DNA of 11,483 bases from Smithella sp. ME-1 (GCA_000495415.1 AWGX01000285.1:1-11483), one strand, 5' to 3'. Shown: positions 1 to 7,244, counted from the first letter of the stretch. The notes: generated by a model from the sequence alone, not told the origin. Numbers and translations are program-made.

Positions 1-88
1 TCGATATCATCTTTGATTTAGAAACGGTACAATAATAAGTTAATCTGCATTATTTCTTACTTTTGCCATCATTTTTTAGCCTTATTCC

Positions 89-117
89 TTTACACAAGAC
101 ATTCACAGTGATATAAT
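89..117 (+). promoter_or_regulatory. sigma-70 promoter for lptC operon
   Basis: A -35 box TTTACA (89-94) and a perfect -10 box TATAAT (112-117) are separated by exactly 17 bp. Transcription would begin near 124 and leave a leader of about 35 nt before lptC. This is the best promoter upstream of the lpt-rpoN block and suggests that transcription of the block starts here. The assignment rests on consensus match only. Confidence 0.7.
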
Positions 118-158
118 AAAAGCAAAAATAGTGCCAAAAGCAGGATGTTCCGGATTAA

Positions 159-713
159 ATGAAATTTAGTAAGAAAGCTGTCATTATATTTTCGGTAGCA
201 ATCGTTTTTTTAGTGATTTTGATTGCCGTTGCATCTGTAATCAAAACCAACATAAGTAAACCTAAAAATTTGCTGAAAGTATTCCAGGATAGCGTTGATC
301 TGCAAATAAAAGGGTTCGTTTATACAGAGGTTGGTGATGCGAATGCCAAATGGGAAGTAAAGGCTGAAACCGCGACGTATGAAAAAAAACAGAACCTTGC
401 TTTATTTGACAAAGTTCAAATAAAATTAACAACTTCTGATGGTAAAGTATTTGTAATGACAGCTGATGAAGGACGCATGCTTATAAAAGAAAAAAATATA
501 GAGATAAAAGGCAACGTTATTATAAATTCCGAAAATGGCGATAAATTTTTCACCGATTATTTGAATTATAGCGATTCCGAAAAGAAATTTTATACTGATG
601 CGCCGGTTACAATGGAAAACAAGCGTATGAAAATAACAGGAAGAGGATTAGCGCTCTTTATTAATAAAGGGGAACTGAATATTCCCTCAATGGTAAAAGC
701 TAAAATAATTTAA
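159..713 (+). CDS. lptC: LPS export system protein LptC
   Basis: This 184-residue protein has a short basic N-terminus, one hydrophobic membrane segment (about residues 7-29) and a periplasmic beta-rich region with the repeating short strands typical of the LptC/OstA-like fold (about 40-180). LptC is the bitopic inner-membrane member of the Lpt machine: it takes LPS from the LptB2FG transporter and passes it to LptA. Length fits the family (about 190). Sequence similarity within LptC is low in general, so the call leans on topology plus position directly before lptA and lptB. The ribosome site is weak (AGGA at 142-145, rather far away). lptA starts 12 bp after its stop, which indicates co-transcription. 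Confidence 0.88.
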   Translation: MKFSKKAVIIFSVAIVFLVILIAVASVIKTNISKPKNLLKVFQDSVDLQIKGFVYTEVGDANAKWEVKAETATYEKKQNLALFDKVQIKLTTSDGKVFVMTADEGRMLIKEKNIEIKGNVIINSENGDKFFTDYLNYSDSEKKFYTDAPVTMENKRMKITGRGLALFINKGELNIPSMVKAKII

Positions 714-725
714 CAGAGAATTTAA

Positions 726-1277
726 ATGATTAGCAAAGTAAATTGTTTATTTGTTGCAGTTGTTGTTTTACTTGCAGCACTTCAAGTTCATGCCGAAAAT
801 AATCCATTGATTAAACAATCAGATGATCCCGTCGAAATTACTTCTAACCGGATGGAAGCTTTTAATGAAAAGAAACTTATTGTATTTTCCGGTAACGCTA
901 TAGCCACACAAGGCAATAAAGTGCTTAAAGCTGACCAGTTGCGTTTATATTACAAAGAAGAATCCGGCAAAAAAAGTAAAATCGGAACCATTGAGACAGA
1001 AAGCGCCGGCGATCTGGAAAAAATAGAAGCGAAAGGAAATGTTTCCTTAACACAAGGAGAAAGAGTGGCAACCGGAGACGAAGCAGTATATCTCAGAGAC
1101 AGCAATAGAGTTGTTTTAACCGGTAATGCTACGTTAAAAGAGGGTAAAAACATAATCAGGGGAGACCGCGTGATAGTGTTTCTCAATGAAAACAGAGGAA
1201 TTGTCGAGAGTAATACGCAAAAGCAGGTTAAAGCAATAATTTATCCTCAGGAAAAAAAGAAAGCAGGAGTTAACTAG
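726..1277 (+). CDS. lptA: LPS transport periplasmic protein LptA
   Basis: This 183-residue protein has a Sec signal peptide: a hydrophobic core at about residues 7-20 and a likely cleavage after VHA at residue 23. The mature part begins with a DPVEITSNRMEA segment (34-45) typical of OstA/LptA domains. Repeated short strands such as FSGNAIATQGNKVLKAD and VVLTGNATLKEGKNIIRGD build the beta-jellyroll. LptA forms the soluble bridge that carries LPS across the periplasm between LptC and LptD. A lysine-rich tail (about 176-179) ends the protein. Spacing is 12 bp from lptC and 14 bp to lptB, so this is one operon. No strong Shine-Dalgarno is visible (only AGAGAA at a short distance). Confidence 0.92.
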   Translation: MISKVNCLFVAVVVLLAALQVHAENNPLIKQSDDPVEITSNRMEAFNEKKLIVFSGNAIATQGNKVLKADQLRLYYKEESGKKSKIGTIETESAGDLEKIEAKGNVSLTQGERVATGDEAVYLRDSNRVVLTGNATLKEGKNIIRGDRVIVFLNENRGIVESNTQKQVKAIIYPQEKKKAGVN

Positions 1278-1291
1278 CGCAAGTATTTATT

Positions 1292-2014
1292 ATGGGCAAT
1301 TTATCGGCAAAAGGTTTAACTAAAATTTACAATAAGCGAAAAGTCGTCAATCAGATTGATTTGTCGATTTCACCGGGTGAAGTTGTCGGTTTGCTCGGTC
1401 CCAATGGTGCCGGTAAAACAACAACTTTTTACATGATTGTCGGATTGATTAAGCCGGATATAGGGGAGATTTTTTTGGATGGAGAAAATATTACAAAATT
1501 GCCCATGTATTTAAGAGCTCACAAAGGTTTGAATTATCTGCCGCAGGAACCATCCATTTTCCGTAAACTTACAGTAGAAGAAAATATCCTCGCTATTTTA
1601 GAAACCCTTGATTTGCGTGAAGAAGAAAAAAATGAAAGATTGGAAGAGCTTCTCATGGAACTTGATCTGACGGCACTGGCAAAGAATCATGCGTATTCTC
1701 TTTCCGGCGGCGAACGAAGAAGAGTGGAAATCACGCGGGCACTGGTCACTCACCCAAAATACATTCTTCTGGATGAACCTTTCGCCGGGATTGATCCATT
1801 GGCAGTCGCCGATATTCAAAAAATTATCGGAAAATTAAAAATCAAAGGAATCGGTATAATTATTTCCGATCATAATGTGCGGGAGACTCTTTCCTGCTGT
1901 GATCGCGCTTACATAGTCAATGAGGGAGCGGTATTAGTTGAGGGACCCCCGGATAAGATTTCTCAAAGTGAACTGGCGCGAAAGTTTTATTTCGGCGATA
2001 CTTTTAATTTATAG
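1292..2014 (+). CDS. lptB: LPS export ABC transporter ATPase LptB
   Basis: This 240-residue ABC ATPase has all catalytic motifs: Walker A GPNGAGKT (36-43), Q-loop Gln85, signature LSGGE (137-141), Walker B YILLDE (157-162, catalytic Glu162), D-loop GIDP, and switch His194. The length and the sequence YLPQEPSIFRKLTVEENI (82-99) are characteristic of LptB rather than of amino-acid or sugar ABC ATPases. It hydrolyses ATP in the cytoplasm, paired with LptF/LptG (not in this window), to extract LPS from the inner membrane. It lies 14 bp after lptA and 26 bp before rpoN, the conserved order in many proteobacteria. No clear Shine-Dalgarno precedes the ATG. Confidence 0.97.
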   Translation: MGNLSAKGLTKIYNKRKVVNQIDLSISPGEVVGLLGPNGAGKTTTFYMIVGLIKPDIGEIFLDGENITKLPMYLRAHKGLNYLPQEPSIFRKLTVEENILAILETLDLREEEKNERLEELLMELDLTALAKNHAYSLSGGERRRVEITRALVTHPKYILLDEPFAGIDPLAVADIQKIIGKLKIKGIGIIISDHNVRETLSCCDRAYIVNEGAVLVEGPPDKISQSELARKFYFGDTFNL

Positions 2015-2040
2015 TAATTATTCAAGAACACGTTTTTATT

Positions 2041-3513
2041 ATGGCGTTTGAGTTAAAACAGAATTTAAAACTTGCCCAACAGTTGATCATGACTCCGCAA
2101 CTGCAACAGGCGATTAAGTTGTTGCAGTTATCGAGGCAGGAACTTATCGAAACAATTAATCAGGAAATGGAAGAAAATCCTCTTCTGGAAGAATCTTCTC
2201 CGGATGAAGGAAATGATGAGGAAGATCACGCGGAGATTGAAGAAGATGTCCAGTCTGTTGAACGCGAAGAAGTAAAAGCGGTTGAGCGGGCAACAGAGCT
2301 AACGGGAGAAGGTGACGGTCGCGAAGAATTTGACTGGGCTAATTACCTGGAAGATTACGGACCGGTCGGCGTAACATACGGCAGCAGAGATGGTGAGGCA
2401 ACATCATGGGACAATATTCTTACTGAAACTCAATCACTGGATAAACACTTAATGTGGCAGATGAATCTTTCGACTTTTACTGAAGAGGAAACGCTTGTCG
2501 GCACTCAGATTATAGGCAATCTTGATCAAAATGGTTATTTATGCGCAACGGTTCCGGAAATCATGCAGCTGGAAAATGTAAGCGAGGAGTTTGTTGAATC
2601 CGTTCTGAAAAAGGTTCAGGAATTTGATCCGCCGGGAATTGCCGCCCGTAATTTACAGGAGTGTCTTTTAATTCAGGCGAGAATGCTGGGCGTAAAAAAT
2701 AAGATTATTGAAGTTATCATCAAGGATTATCTTAAAGATCTGGAATTGAAAAATTATGTCCATATTGCCCATAAATTGAAAGTTCCTCTGCGTGAAGTGG
2801 AAATGGCTGTATTATTAATAAGTGGAATGAATCCCAAACCGGGCAGTATTTACTCCGAAGAAAAGATCCAGCCGATAATTCCCGATGCATACATCATCAA
2901 GGTTGGAGATGAATATAAGATAATTCTAAATGATGATGGTTTGCCGCGGTTGCGAATAAGTAACTTTTATCGTGAAATAATGGCAGGGCTTGCCGATCAT
3001 GGTCGCGCTGAGGAAGAGAACGGTAAAAGGTATATAAAAGATAAAGTTCAATCGGCTACATGGCTGATTAAAAGCATCCAACAAAGACAAAAAACGATCT
3101 ATAAGGTGGTGGAAAGCATCGTCAAATTTCAAAGGGGATTTTTTGACAGCGGCATTGATTTCCTGAAACCTCTGGTGCTTCACGATATTGCCAATGATAT
3201 AGAAATGCACGAATCTACAATTAGCCGTGTAGTGAATAACAAATATGTTCATTCGCCGCAGGGAATTTTTGAAATGAAATACTTCTTCGGCAGTTCCATT
3301 AAAAGAACGTCTGAAGGAAATATAGCATCGAAAAGTGTTAAAGAAGAAATAAGGCAAATAGTCAGTGGAGAAGCGCCTAAAAAACCTTACAGCGATTGCG
3401 AAATAGTAGAAATATTGCAGGCCAAGGGAATAAATATCGCCAGGCGCACTGTCGCTAAATACAGGGACATGATGGGAATATTGCCTTCGTCCAAAAGGAA
3501 GAAATATTTTTAA
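2041..3513 (+). CDS. rpoN: RNA polymerase sigma-54 factor
   Basis: This 490-residue protein has the complete sigma-54 layout. Region I is a Gln/Leu-rich activator-response segment (residues 1-50, with MTPQLQQAIKLLQLS at 17-31). Region II is a very acidic linker (about 51-100). The core-binding domain includes FDPPGIAARNLQECL (195-209). A helix-turn-helix region (about 386-415) contains ISRVVNNKYV, and the RpoN box ARRTVAKYR (467-475) recognises the -24 element. Sigma-54 directs core polymerase to -24/-12 promoters and needs an AAA+ enhancer-binding activator, none of which is in this window. It follows lptB by 26 bp and is probably read from the lptC promoter. The start is the conserved MAFELKQ N-terminus despite a weak ribosome site. 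Confidence 0.98.
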   Translation: MAFELKQNLKLAQQLIMTPQLQQAIKLLQLSRQELIETINQEMEENPLLEESSPDEGNDEEDHAEIEEDVQSVEREEVKAVERATELTGEGDGREEFDWANYLEDYGPVGVTYGSRDGEATSWDNILTETQSLDKHLMWQMNLSTFTEEETLVGTQIIGNLDQNGYLCATVPEIMQLENVSEEFVESVLKKVQEFDPPGIAARNLQECLLIQARMLGVKNKIIEVIIKDYLKDLELKNYVHIAHKLKVPLREVEMAVLLISGMNPKPGSIYSEEKIQPIIPDAYIIKVGDEYKIILNDDGLPRLRISNFYREIMAGLADHGRAEEENGKRYIKDKVQSATWLIKSIQQRQKTIYKVVESIVKFQRGFFDSGIDFLKPLVLHDIANDIEMHESTISRVVNNKYVHSPQGIFEMKYFFGSSIKRTSEGNIASKSVKEEIRQIVSGEAPKKPYSDCEIVEILQAKGINIARRTVAKYRDMMGILPSSKRKKYF

Positions 3514-3563
3514 TGTATTATTTTGTTTGGCGGCATTAAAGGCATCATGATGTAAAATATTAA

Positions 3564-3592
3564 TTGACATTTGGTTTTTACATCAATATATG
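3564..3592 (+). promoter_or_regulatory. probable sigma-70 promoter for hpf
   Basis: A perfect -35 box TTGACA (3564-3569) is followed after 17 bp by TATATG (3587-3592), a fair -10. It lies in the 168-bp gap between rpoN and hpf and would give a leader of roughly 80 nt. A second TATAAT at 3641-3646 has no acceptable -35 at normal spacing. Independent expression of hpf would make sense for a stationary-phase factor, but that is inference. Confidence 0.5.
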
Positions 3593-3593
3593 A

Positions 3594-3610
3594 CTGACCT
3601 TTATTGTCAG
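3594..3610 (+). other. short hairpin in the hpf leader
   Basis: CTGAC (3594-3598) and GTCAG (3606-3610) form a 5-bp perfect inverted repeat with a 7-nt loop. It lies at the predicted transcription start of the upstream TTGACA promoter, so it could be a 5' stabilising stem or an operator. It has no following T-run, so it is not an intrinsic terminator. A stem this short could occur by chance. Confidence 0.25.
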
Positions 3611-3681
3611 CCCCGACATAAGTTTCAAGAGTAAAATTATTATAATGTTGAGCTGATTAAATTAATTAAGGAGGAGTGATT

Positions 3682-4215
3682 ATGAAGATTTCCGTAACTT
3701 TTAGAAACGGTGAAGGTGAGAACTGGCAGAAAGTTTATGCAGAAGAAAGAATTCAGAGATTGAAAAAATATTTGGATGCGCCTGCCGAAGCACATATTAT
3801 CGTTTCCATGGAAAAATTCAGACATTTTGCAGAAATAAACTTAAGCTCCAGCGGCTGGAATATAAACGCAAAAGAAGAAGCCAAAGATATGCATCTCGCA
3901 ATTGACAGTTGTATAGAAAAAATTGAGAGACAACTTAAAAAACAAAGAGAAAAAATCAGAGAGCATAAGCCGAGAAGTATTCGCCGAAACAAGGAAATGC
4001 TTGATCAGGTAGAAGAAGCGGAAGAAATATCAGTAAATAAGGTTGCAGAAACACGAAAAGTAATTTTAAAACCCATGTCTTTTGATGAAGCAATAATGGA
4101 AATAGAAGGAACAAAGGATCGTTTTATCCTGTTCAGGGATTCGTCTTCTGAAAACGTAAGCCTGGTTTATCGCAGGGATGACGGGAATTATGTCCTGATT
4201 GAGACAAACAGCTAG
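3682..4215 (+). CDS. hpf: ribosome hibernation promoting factor, long form
   Basis: This 177-residue protein has two parts. The N-terminal RaiA/HPF domain (about 1-95) begins MKISVTFRNG and binds the 30S decoding centre. A charged linker follows, then a C-terminal dimerisation domain (about 125-175) with VILKPMSFDEAIMEIE and VYRRDDGNYVLIE. This two-domain length marks the long form, which in other bacteria joins two ribosomes into inactive 100S dimers by itself. ATG at 3682 is chosen because AAGGAGG (3668-3674) sits 7 nt upstream; the in-frame GTG at 3676 almost touches that site. This is the strongest Shine-Dalgarno in the first half of the window, consistent with efficient translation. The position after rpoN is conserved. 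Confidence 0.95.
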   Translation: MKISVTFRNGEGENWQKVYAEERIQRLKKYLDAPAEAHIIVSMEKFRHFAEINLSSSGWNINAKEEAKDMHLAIDSCIEKIERQLKKQREKIREHKPRSIRRNKEMLDQVEEAEEISVNKVAETRKVILKPMSFDEAIMEIEGTKDRFILFRDSSSENVSLVYRRDDGNYVLIETNS

Positions 4216-4225
4216 CCACTGAGTG

Positions 4226-4260
4226 AAGCTTATGTCATGACATCGATATTAAAGCTTTTT
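4226..4260 (+). terminator. possible weak intrinsic terminator after hpf
   Basis: AAGCTT at 4226-4231 can pair with AAGCTT at 4252-4257, followed at once by further Ts (the run is 4256-4260). The enclosed loop holds a perfect 12-bp palindrome ATGTCATGACAT (4232-4243). The position 10 bp after the hpf stop suits a terminator, but the stem is short and AT-rich, so it may be leaky or may instead be a protein-binding palindrome. Confidence 0.35.
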
Positions 4261-4359
4261 AAAATTCAAATATTCTCAAAGTATTGATCAGGGCTAGTCG
4301 TAGAAAGTTGACCTGATAAAAAGGTTTTTGTGTGGTTGAATAAAAACAATTAAAAAAAA

Positions 4360-4380
4360 TCAGAAAAGGATGTTTTCTGA
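4360..4380. repeat. perfect 8-bp inverted repeat before ptsN
   Basis: TCAGAAAA (4360-4367) and TTTTCTGA (4373-4380) are exact reverse complements around a 5-nt GGATG loop. The element ends 20 bp before the ptsN ATG. Directly to its left is a run of eight As (4352-4359), so on the minus strand it reads as a stem followed by Ts, like an intrinsic terminator. No minus-strand gene is seen here. In the ptsN transcript it would be a hairpin close to the ribosome site, or in DNA an operator. Confidence 0.6.
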
Positions 4381-4400
4381 AAATACAATAGGTGTGGTAA

Positions 4401-4868
4401 ATGCCTCTGGAGCAATTTTTAAAAACTGAATATGTTAAATCTAGTCTATTGGCAAAAACAAAAGTTGCAGCGTTAAATGAGCTGGTTGATACCGTAATAC
4501 ATGGTGGCCTTAAGCTTGATTCATCATCGATTGTTGAAATTTTAGTGCAGAGGGAAAATCTTGGTTCTACCGGAATAGGCGACGGAGTCGCCATTCCTCA
4601 TGGGAAAACATCCGCGATTGATGATCTTGTTGTTGCTTTCGGGCGCAGCATGGAAGGTATTGATTATGATTCTGCAGATGGAAAGCCCGTATATCTTTTC
4701 TTCCTTTTGCTGGCGCCGGAAAACTCGGCCGGTCAGCATCTAAAAGTTCTGGCCAGGATTTCTAAAATGTTAAAAAAAGAAAATTTCCGTGAGATGCTTT
4801 TAAAAGCAAAGTCCTCGAATGATTTGTACAAAATAATTATTAATCAAGATAATATTTGCATTTCCTGA
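4401..4868 (+). CDS. ptsN: PTS EIIA-Ntr (nitrogen-related) protein
   Basis: This 155-residue single-domain PTS EIIA type-2 protein has the family signature LVQRENLGSTGIGDGVAIPH (48-67), with phospho-accepting His67, followed by a GQHLKVLARISKMLK helix (111-125). EIIA-Ntr does not carry sugar. It takes phosphate from the NPr/EI-Ntr relay and regulates potassium transport, sensor kinases and stress pathways by protein contact. Its place after rpoN and hpf and before rapZ is conserved in proteobacteria. Upstream, GGTG (4391-4394) is only a poor ribosome site. The gap to hpf is 185 bp, so it may form a separate transcription unit with rapZ. No HPr/NPr or EI partner gene is in this window. Confidence 0.95.
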   Translation: MPLEQFLKTEYVKSSLLAKTKVAALNELVDTVIHGGLKLDSSSIVEILVQRENLGSTGIGDGVAIPHGKTSAIDDLVVAFGRSMEGIDYDSADGKPVYLFFLLLAPENSAGQHLKVLARISKMLKKENFREMLLKAKSSNDLYKIIINQDNICIS

Positions 4869-4944
4869 AAATCAAGCTGACCATCCATTTTTCGACCTGT
4901 AATCAATTTCTGGCTATTTTGAAAATAATTTGTTAAAAAAAAAC

Positions 4945-5841
4945 ATGCGACAGTCTAAAAAGGGTGATAATAAAATAAAAAATCTTCGAGTCGTGATTAT
5001 AACCGGTCTTTCCGGTTCGGGTAAAAGTACCGCACTCAGAGCTTTGGAAGATATTGGATTCTTCTGCGTCGATAACCTTCCTGTTATTTTGTTACCGAAA
5101 TTTCTTGCCATAACAACACTCTCTTCTCCGGAAATAAAACGAGTGGCCATGGTCATGGATTTACGGGAAAGAAGCTTTCTCGATAAGTACCAGAAAATAT
5201 TTGCGGGACTAAAGCAAAAAGGATACAAAATTGAGATTCTTTTCCTGGAATCCAGCGACGAATCTCTATTACATCGCTTTAGTGAGACCAGACGTATTCA
5301 TCCTCTTTCCGAAAGGGGAATGATTATGGAAGGCATCCTGATGGAAAGAGAAAAGTTATCATCCTTAAAAAAAATGGCTGACAAAATTATTGATACAACT
5401 TCTGTTAATGTTCATCAGCTAAAAGACATAGTGCAACGTCAATTTTTGCCATCCTCCAGAAATAAGAAAATGGCCATTAATATGACTTCCTTTGGCTATC
5501 GTTATGGATTGCCTGCTGATGCTGATCTTGTCTTTGACGTAAGGTTTCTGCCCAACCCTTATTTTGTTGAAAATTTAAAAAATTATGACGGGCATAATGT
5601 TGAAGTGCAGAACTACGTTATGCATAACAAACAAAGCAAGGAATTTCTGAAAAAAATATTGGATTTAATGAATTTACTCATTCCCCTGTATGAAAAAGAG
5701 GGGAAAGTGCGCTTGAATATTGCCATGGGTTGCACGGGTGGAAAGCATCGTTCCGTAGTTATGGCTAATAAACTGGCATCGCATTTCTCGTCGATGAAAT
5801 ATCTGGTCAATCTAAACCATCGCGATATTAATAAAAATTAG
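4945..5841 (+). CDS. rapZ: RapZ/YvcJ-family nucleotide-binding RNase adapter
   Basis: This 298-residue protein has a P-loop near the start, GLSGSGKST (21-29), the family segment [11 protein letters not shown] (111-121), and a C-terminal domain with [16 protein letters not shown] (192-207) and [10 protein letters not shown] (262-271). In E. coli, RapZ steers RNase E to the small RNA GlmZ and senses glucosamine-6-phosphate; in other phyla its role is less clear. The start is uncertain: ATG 4945 is used, while a TTG 15 bp upstream (4930) is also in frame, and neither has a Shine-Dalgarno. About 16 residues precede the usual N-terminus compared with E. coli. By that offset, two pocket histidines of the E. 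coli protein (171 and 190) correspond to Tyr187 and Tyr206 here, from remembered alignment. It lies 76 bp after ptsN. Confidence 0.93.
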   Translation: MRQSKKGDNKIKNLRVVIITGLSGSGKSTALRALEDIGFFCVDNLPVILLPKFLAITTLSSPEIKRVAMVMDLRERSFLDKYQKIFAGLKQKGYKIEILFLESSDESLLHRFSETRRIHPLSERGMIMEGILMEREKLSSLKKMADKIIDTTSVNVHQLKDIVQRQFLPSSRNKKMAINMTSFGYRYGLPADADLVFDVRFLPNPYFVENLKNYDGHNVEVQNYVMHNKQSKEFLKKILDLMNLLIPLYEKEGKVRLNIAMGCTGGKHRSVVMANKLASHFSSMKYLVNLNHRDINKN

Positions 5842-5855
5842 AAGAGTTCATAAAG

Positions 5856-5878
5856 CCTTCTCTTTATTAGAGAGAAGG
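5856..5878. terminator. hairpin between convergent rapZ and M23 gene
   Basis: CCTTCTCT (5856-5863) and AGAGAAGG (5871-5878) form a perfect 8-bp stem with a 7-nt loop. It lies in the 49-bp space between the rapZ stop (5841) and the stop of the minus-strand peptidase gene (5891). This is the expected spot for a terminator shared by both genes. Neither side has a strong T-run (CTTTA on the minus side), so its efficiency is uncertain. Confidence 0.55.
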
Positions 5879-5890
5879 AAAAGAATATTG

Positions 5891-7207
5891 CTACCTGATG
5901 ATATTGTTTTTAATCCAATGCGGATCCCACCACTCCTGCGGATTGACAAATTGTCCACCGGCAAGAATACTGAAATGCAGATGATCTCCACCCGCTAGAC
6001 CGGACAATCCGGAATTGCCGATTTTTTCACCCTTCGCCACATTCTTGCCGACGCTCGTATTAATGACTGATAAATGTGCATATAAACTGAACAATCCCAG
6101 GCCATGATCAATAATGACGGTATTTCCGTAAATGCCCAATACCCCCATGAAGACAACAACACCGCTGTTGGATGCTTCAATAGGTGCCTGAGCATTGGAT
6201 GCCAGGTCAACCCCGTTGTGAATAGATTCACCGACAATTTTACGATCCAAGACATAATCTCTCTTGTCACCGTAAAGAGCCATGGGAGCCGCATTACTCA
6301 TGCGCAGAAAAGTTCCTTCCCAAAGAGCTTTAGGTGTTGATTTTTTGCAAATATTTTGAATGGTCAGAAAATTCTCGTTACGTGTTTGAGAATTGATATA
6401 GGTAAATACTTCCAGGGGAGTTTTGCCTTGCAAAGATGGAATCATTGCTTGAAATTCAGGCATTTTCTGCTGTAAAAAACTTTCACTCAAATTCATTTTA
6501 TCGTGACGGAATTTCTTTGCCTTAATAACGCAGGGAAAGGAAATATTTGTTTCGTTGCCGGTTTCATCGCGAGCGAGAATCATTATTCTGGTCTTCGTTT
6601 TATCTGCATCCATCGGTACGGAGAAATAAATTACATAAGAAGCTTTATTGTCAATGAATGTGGCTTGGCCGGGAGTAAAATAATCATTAACATAAACTCC
6701 TGTATCAGTAATTTTTTTTGATGACTGATAAGCGATAAAGCCTGTACCACCCTGATTTATGTAATTGACCGTTTTCAGCAGATTAATCTGTGGTGGGATT
6801 GTATCAATTTTCACGTTTTGGGATAGAATATTTTGATTTTTGAAAAGAGAATGGTCCGTGGCCGAAACTTTGATAGTGGCCGGTCCGTCATGGAGTTTCA
6901 AATCAGCTGTATTTACTACAATTGATAAGATTTCCTGTTTTTTCCCTTTGGAGGAGATTATTTTATCTGCCAAAATCTGGCCTTTGTTATCCTGAATAAT
7001 TTCCACATTCAAGCGGGAAAGACCGCTCTGTGAATCGGAAAAATTAATTTCCAATGTTTTTTGTCTGCCAATGGCGGTGACATCTTGAGCAAACTTGATT
7101 GCAGGTTTTCCTAATTCCACATAACTGCCGAAGAAAAACCAACCCAGAACAACGATAACTAAAATGGCTATAAAGATTTTGATATATAATAAATTGAATC
7201 TTTTCAT
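5891..7207 (-). CDS. membrane-anchored M23 (LytM-type) peptidase
   Basis: This 438-residue protein has an N-terminal membrane anchor (about residues 8-28) without an obvious cleavage site, and a periplasmic part of two halves. Residues about 35-230 are beta-rich and look like Ig-like or fibronectin-like domains (for example KIDTIPPQINLL at 133-144). Residues about 320-428 are an M23 zinc metallopeptidase domain. Zinc ligands His330 and Asp334 (HNGVD) and His411 (HLHF, 409-412) are present, as are His378 (YAHL) and His409, so it should be active against peptidoglycan cross-bridges. The start is ATG 7207, with AGGGGA (7213-7218) ahead of it; a longer frame to 7273 would run into the promoter. 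It is monocistronic and convergent with rapZ. Its exact substrate is unknown. Confidence 0.9.
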   Translation of the reverse strand: MKRFNLLYIKIFIAILVIVVLGWFFFGSYVELGKPAIKFAQDVTAIGRQKTLEINFSDSQSGLSRLNVEIIQDNKGQILADKIISSKGKKQEILSIVVNTADLKLHDGPATIKVSATDHSLFKNQNILSQNVKIDTIPPQINLLKTVNYINQGGTGFIAYQSSKKITDTGVYVNDYFTPGQATFIDNKASYVIYFSVPMDADKTKTRIMILARDETGNETNISFPCVIKAKKFRHDKMNLSESFLQQKMPEFQAMIPSLQGKTPLEVFTYINSQTRNENFLTIQNICKKSTPKALWEGTFLRMSNAAPMALYGDKRDYVLDRKIVGESIHNGVDLASNAQAPIEASNSGVVVFMGVLGIYGNTVIIDHGLGLFSLYAHLSVINTSVGKNVAKGEKIGNSGLSGLAGGDHLHFSILAGGQFVNPQEWWDPHWIKNNIIR

Positions 7208-7244
7208 AATAATCCCCTGAAAGTGTGAGATGATATGTCTGGGG

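Noticed and set aside
3..35. Short open frame (DIIFDLETVQ then stop) that could be the tail of an upstream gene
   Set aside because: Ten codons are too few to assign. It does not look like the end of a known lptC neighbour such as kdsC.
3528..3545. TGGC...GGCA in the rpoN-hpf gap resembling a sigma-54 -24/-12 promoter
   Set aside because: The GG and GC dinucleotides are one base too far apart for sigma-54, and the -12 element is poor.
2926..3570. 214-codon open frame on the minus strand opposite the end of rpoN
   Set aside because: It lies antisense to the highly conserved sigma-54 C-terminal domain, has no recognisable motif or ribosome site, and its length follows from codon bias on the other strand.
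3676..3681. GTG at 3676 as the start of hpf
   Set aside because: It almost touches the AAGGAGG site, whereas ATG 3682 has ideal 7-nt spacing and the conserved N-terminus.
4259..4594. 111-codon minus-strand frame across the ptsN start
   Set aside because: It mostly mirrors ptsN codons, crosses the inverted repeat, and matches no family I recognise.
4930..4944. TTG at 4930 as the start of rapZ
   Set aside because: It would lengthen an already extended N-terminus and has no ribosome site; ATG 4945 is a better codon, though this is not certain.
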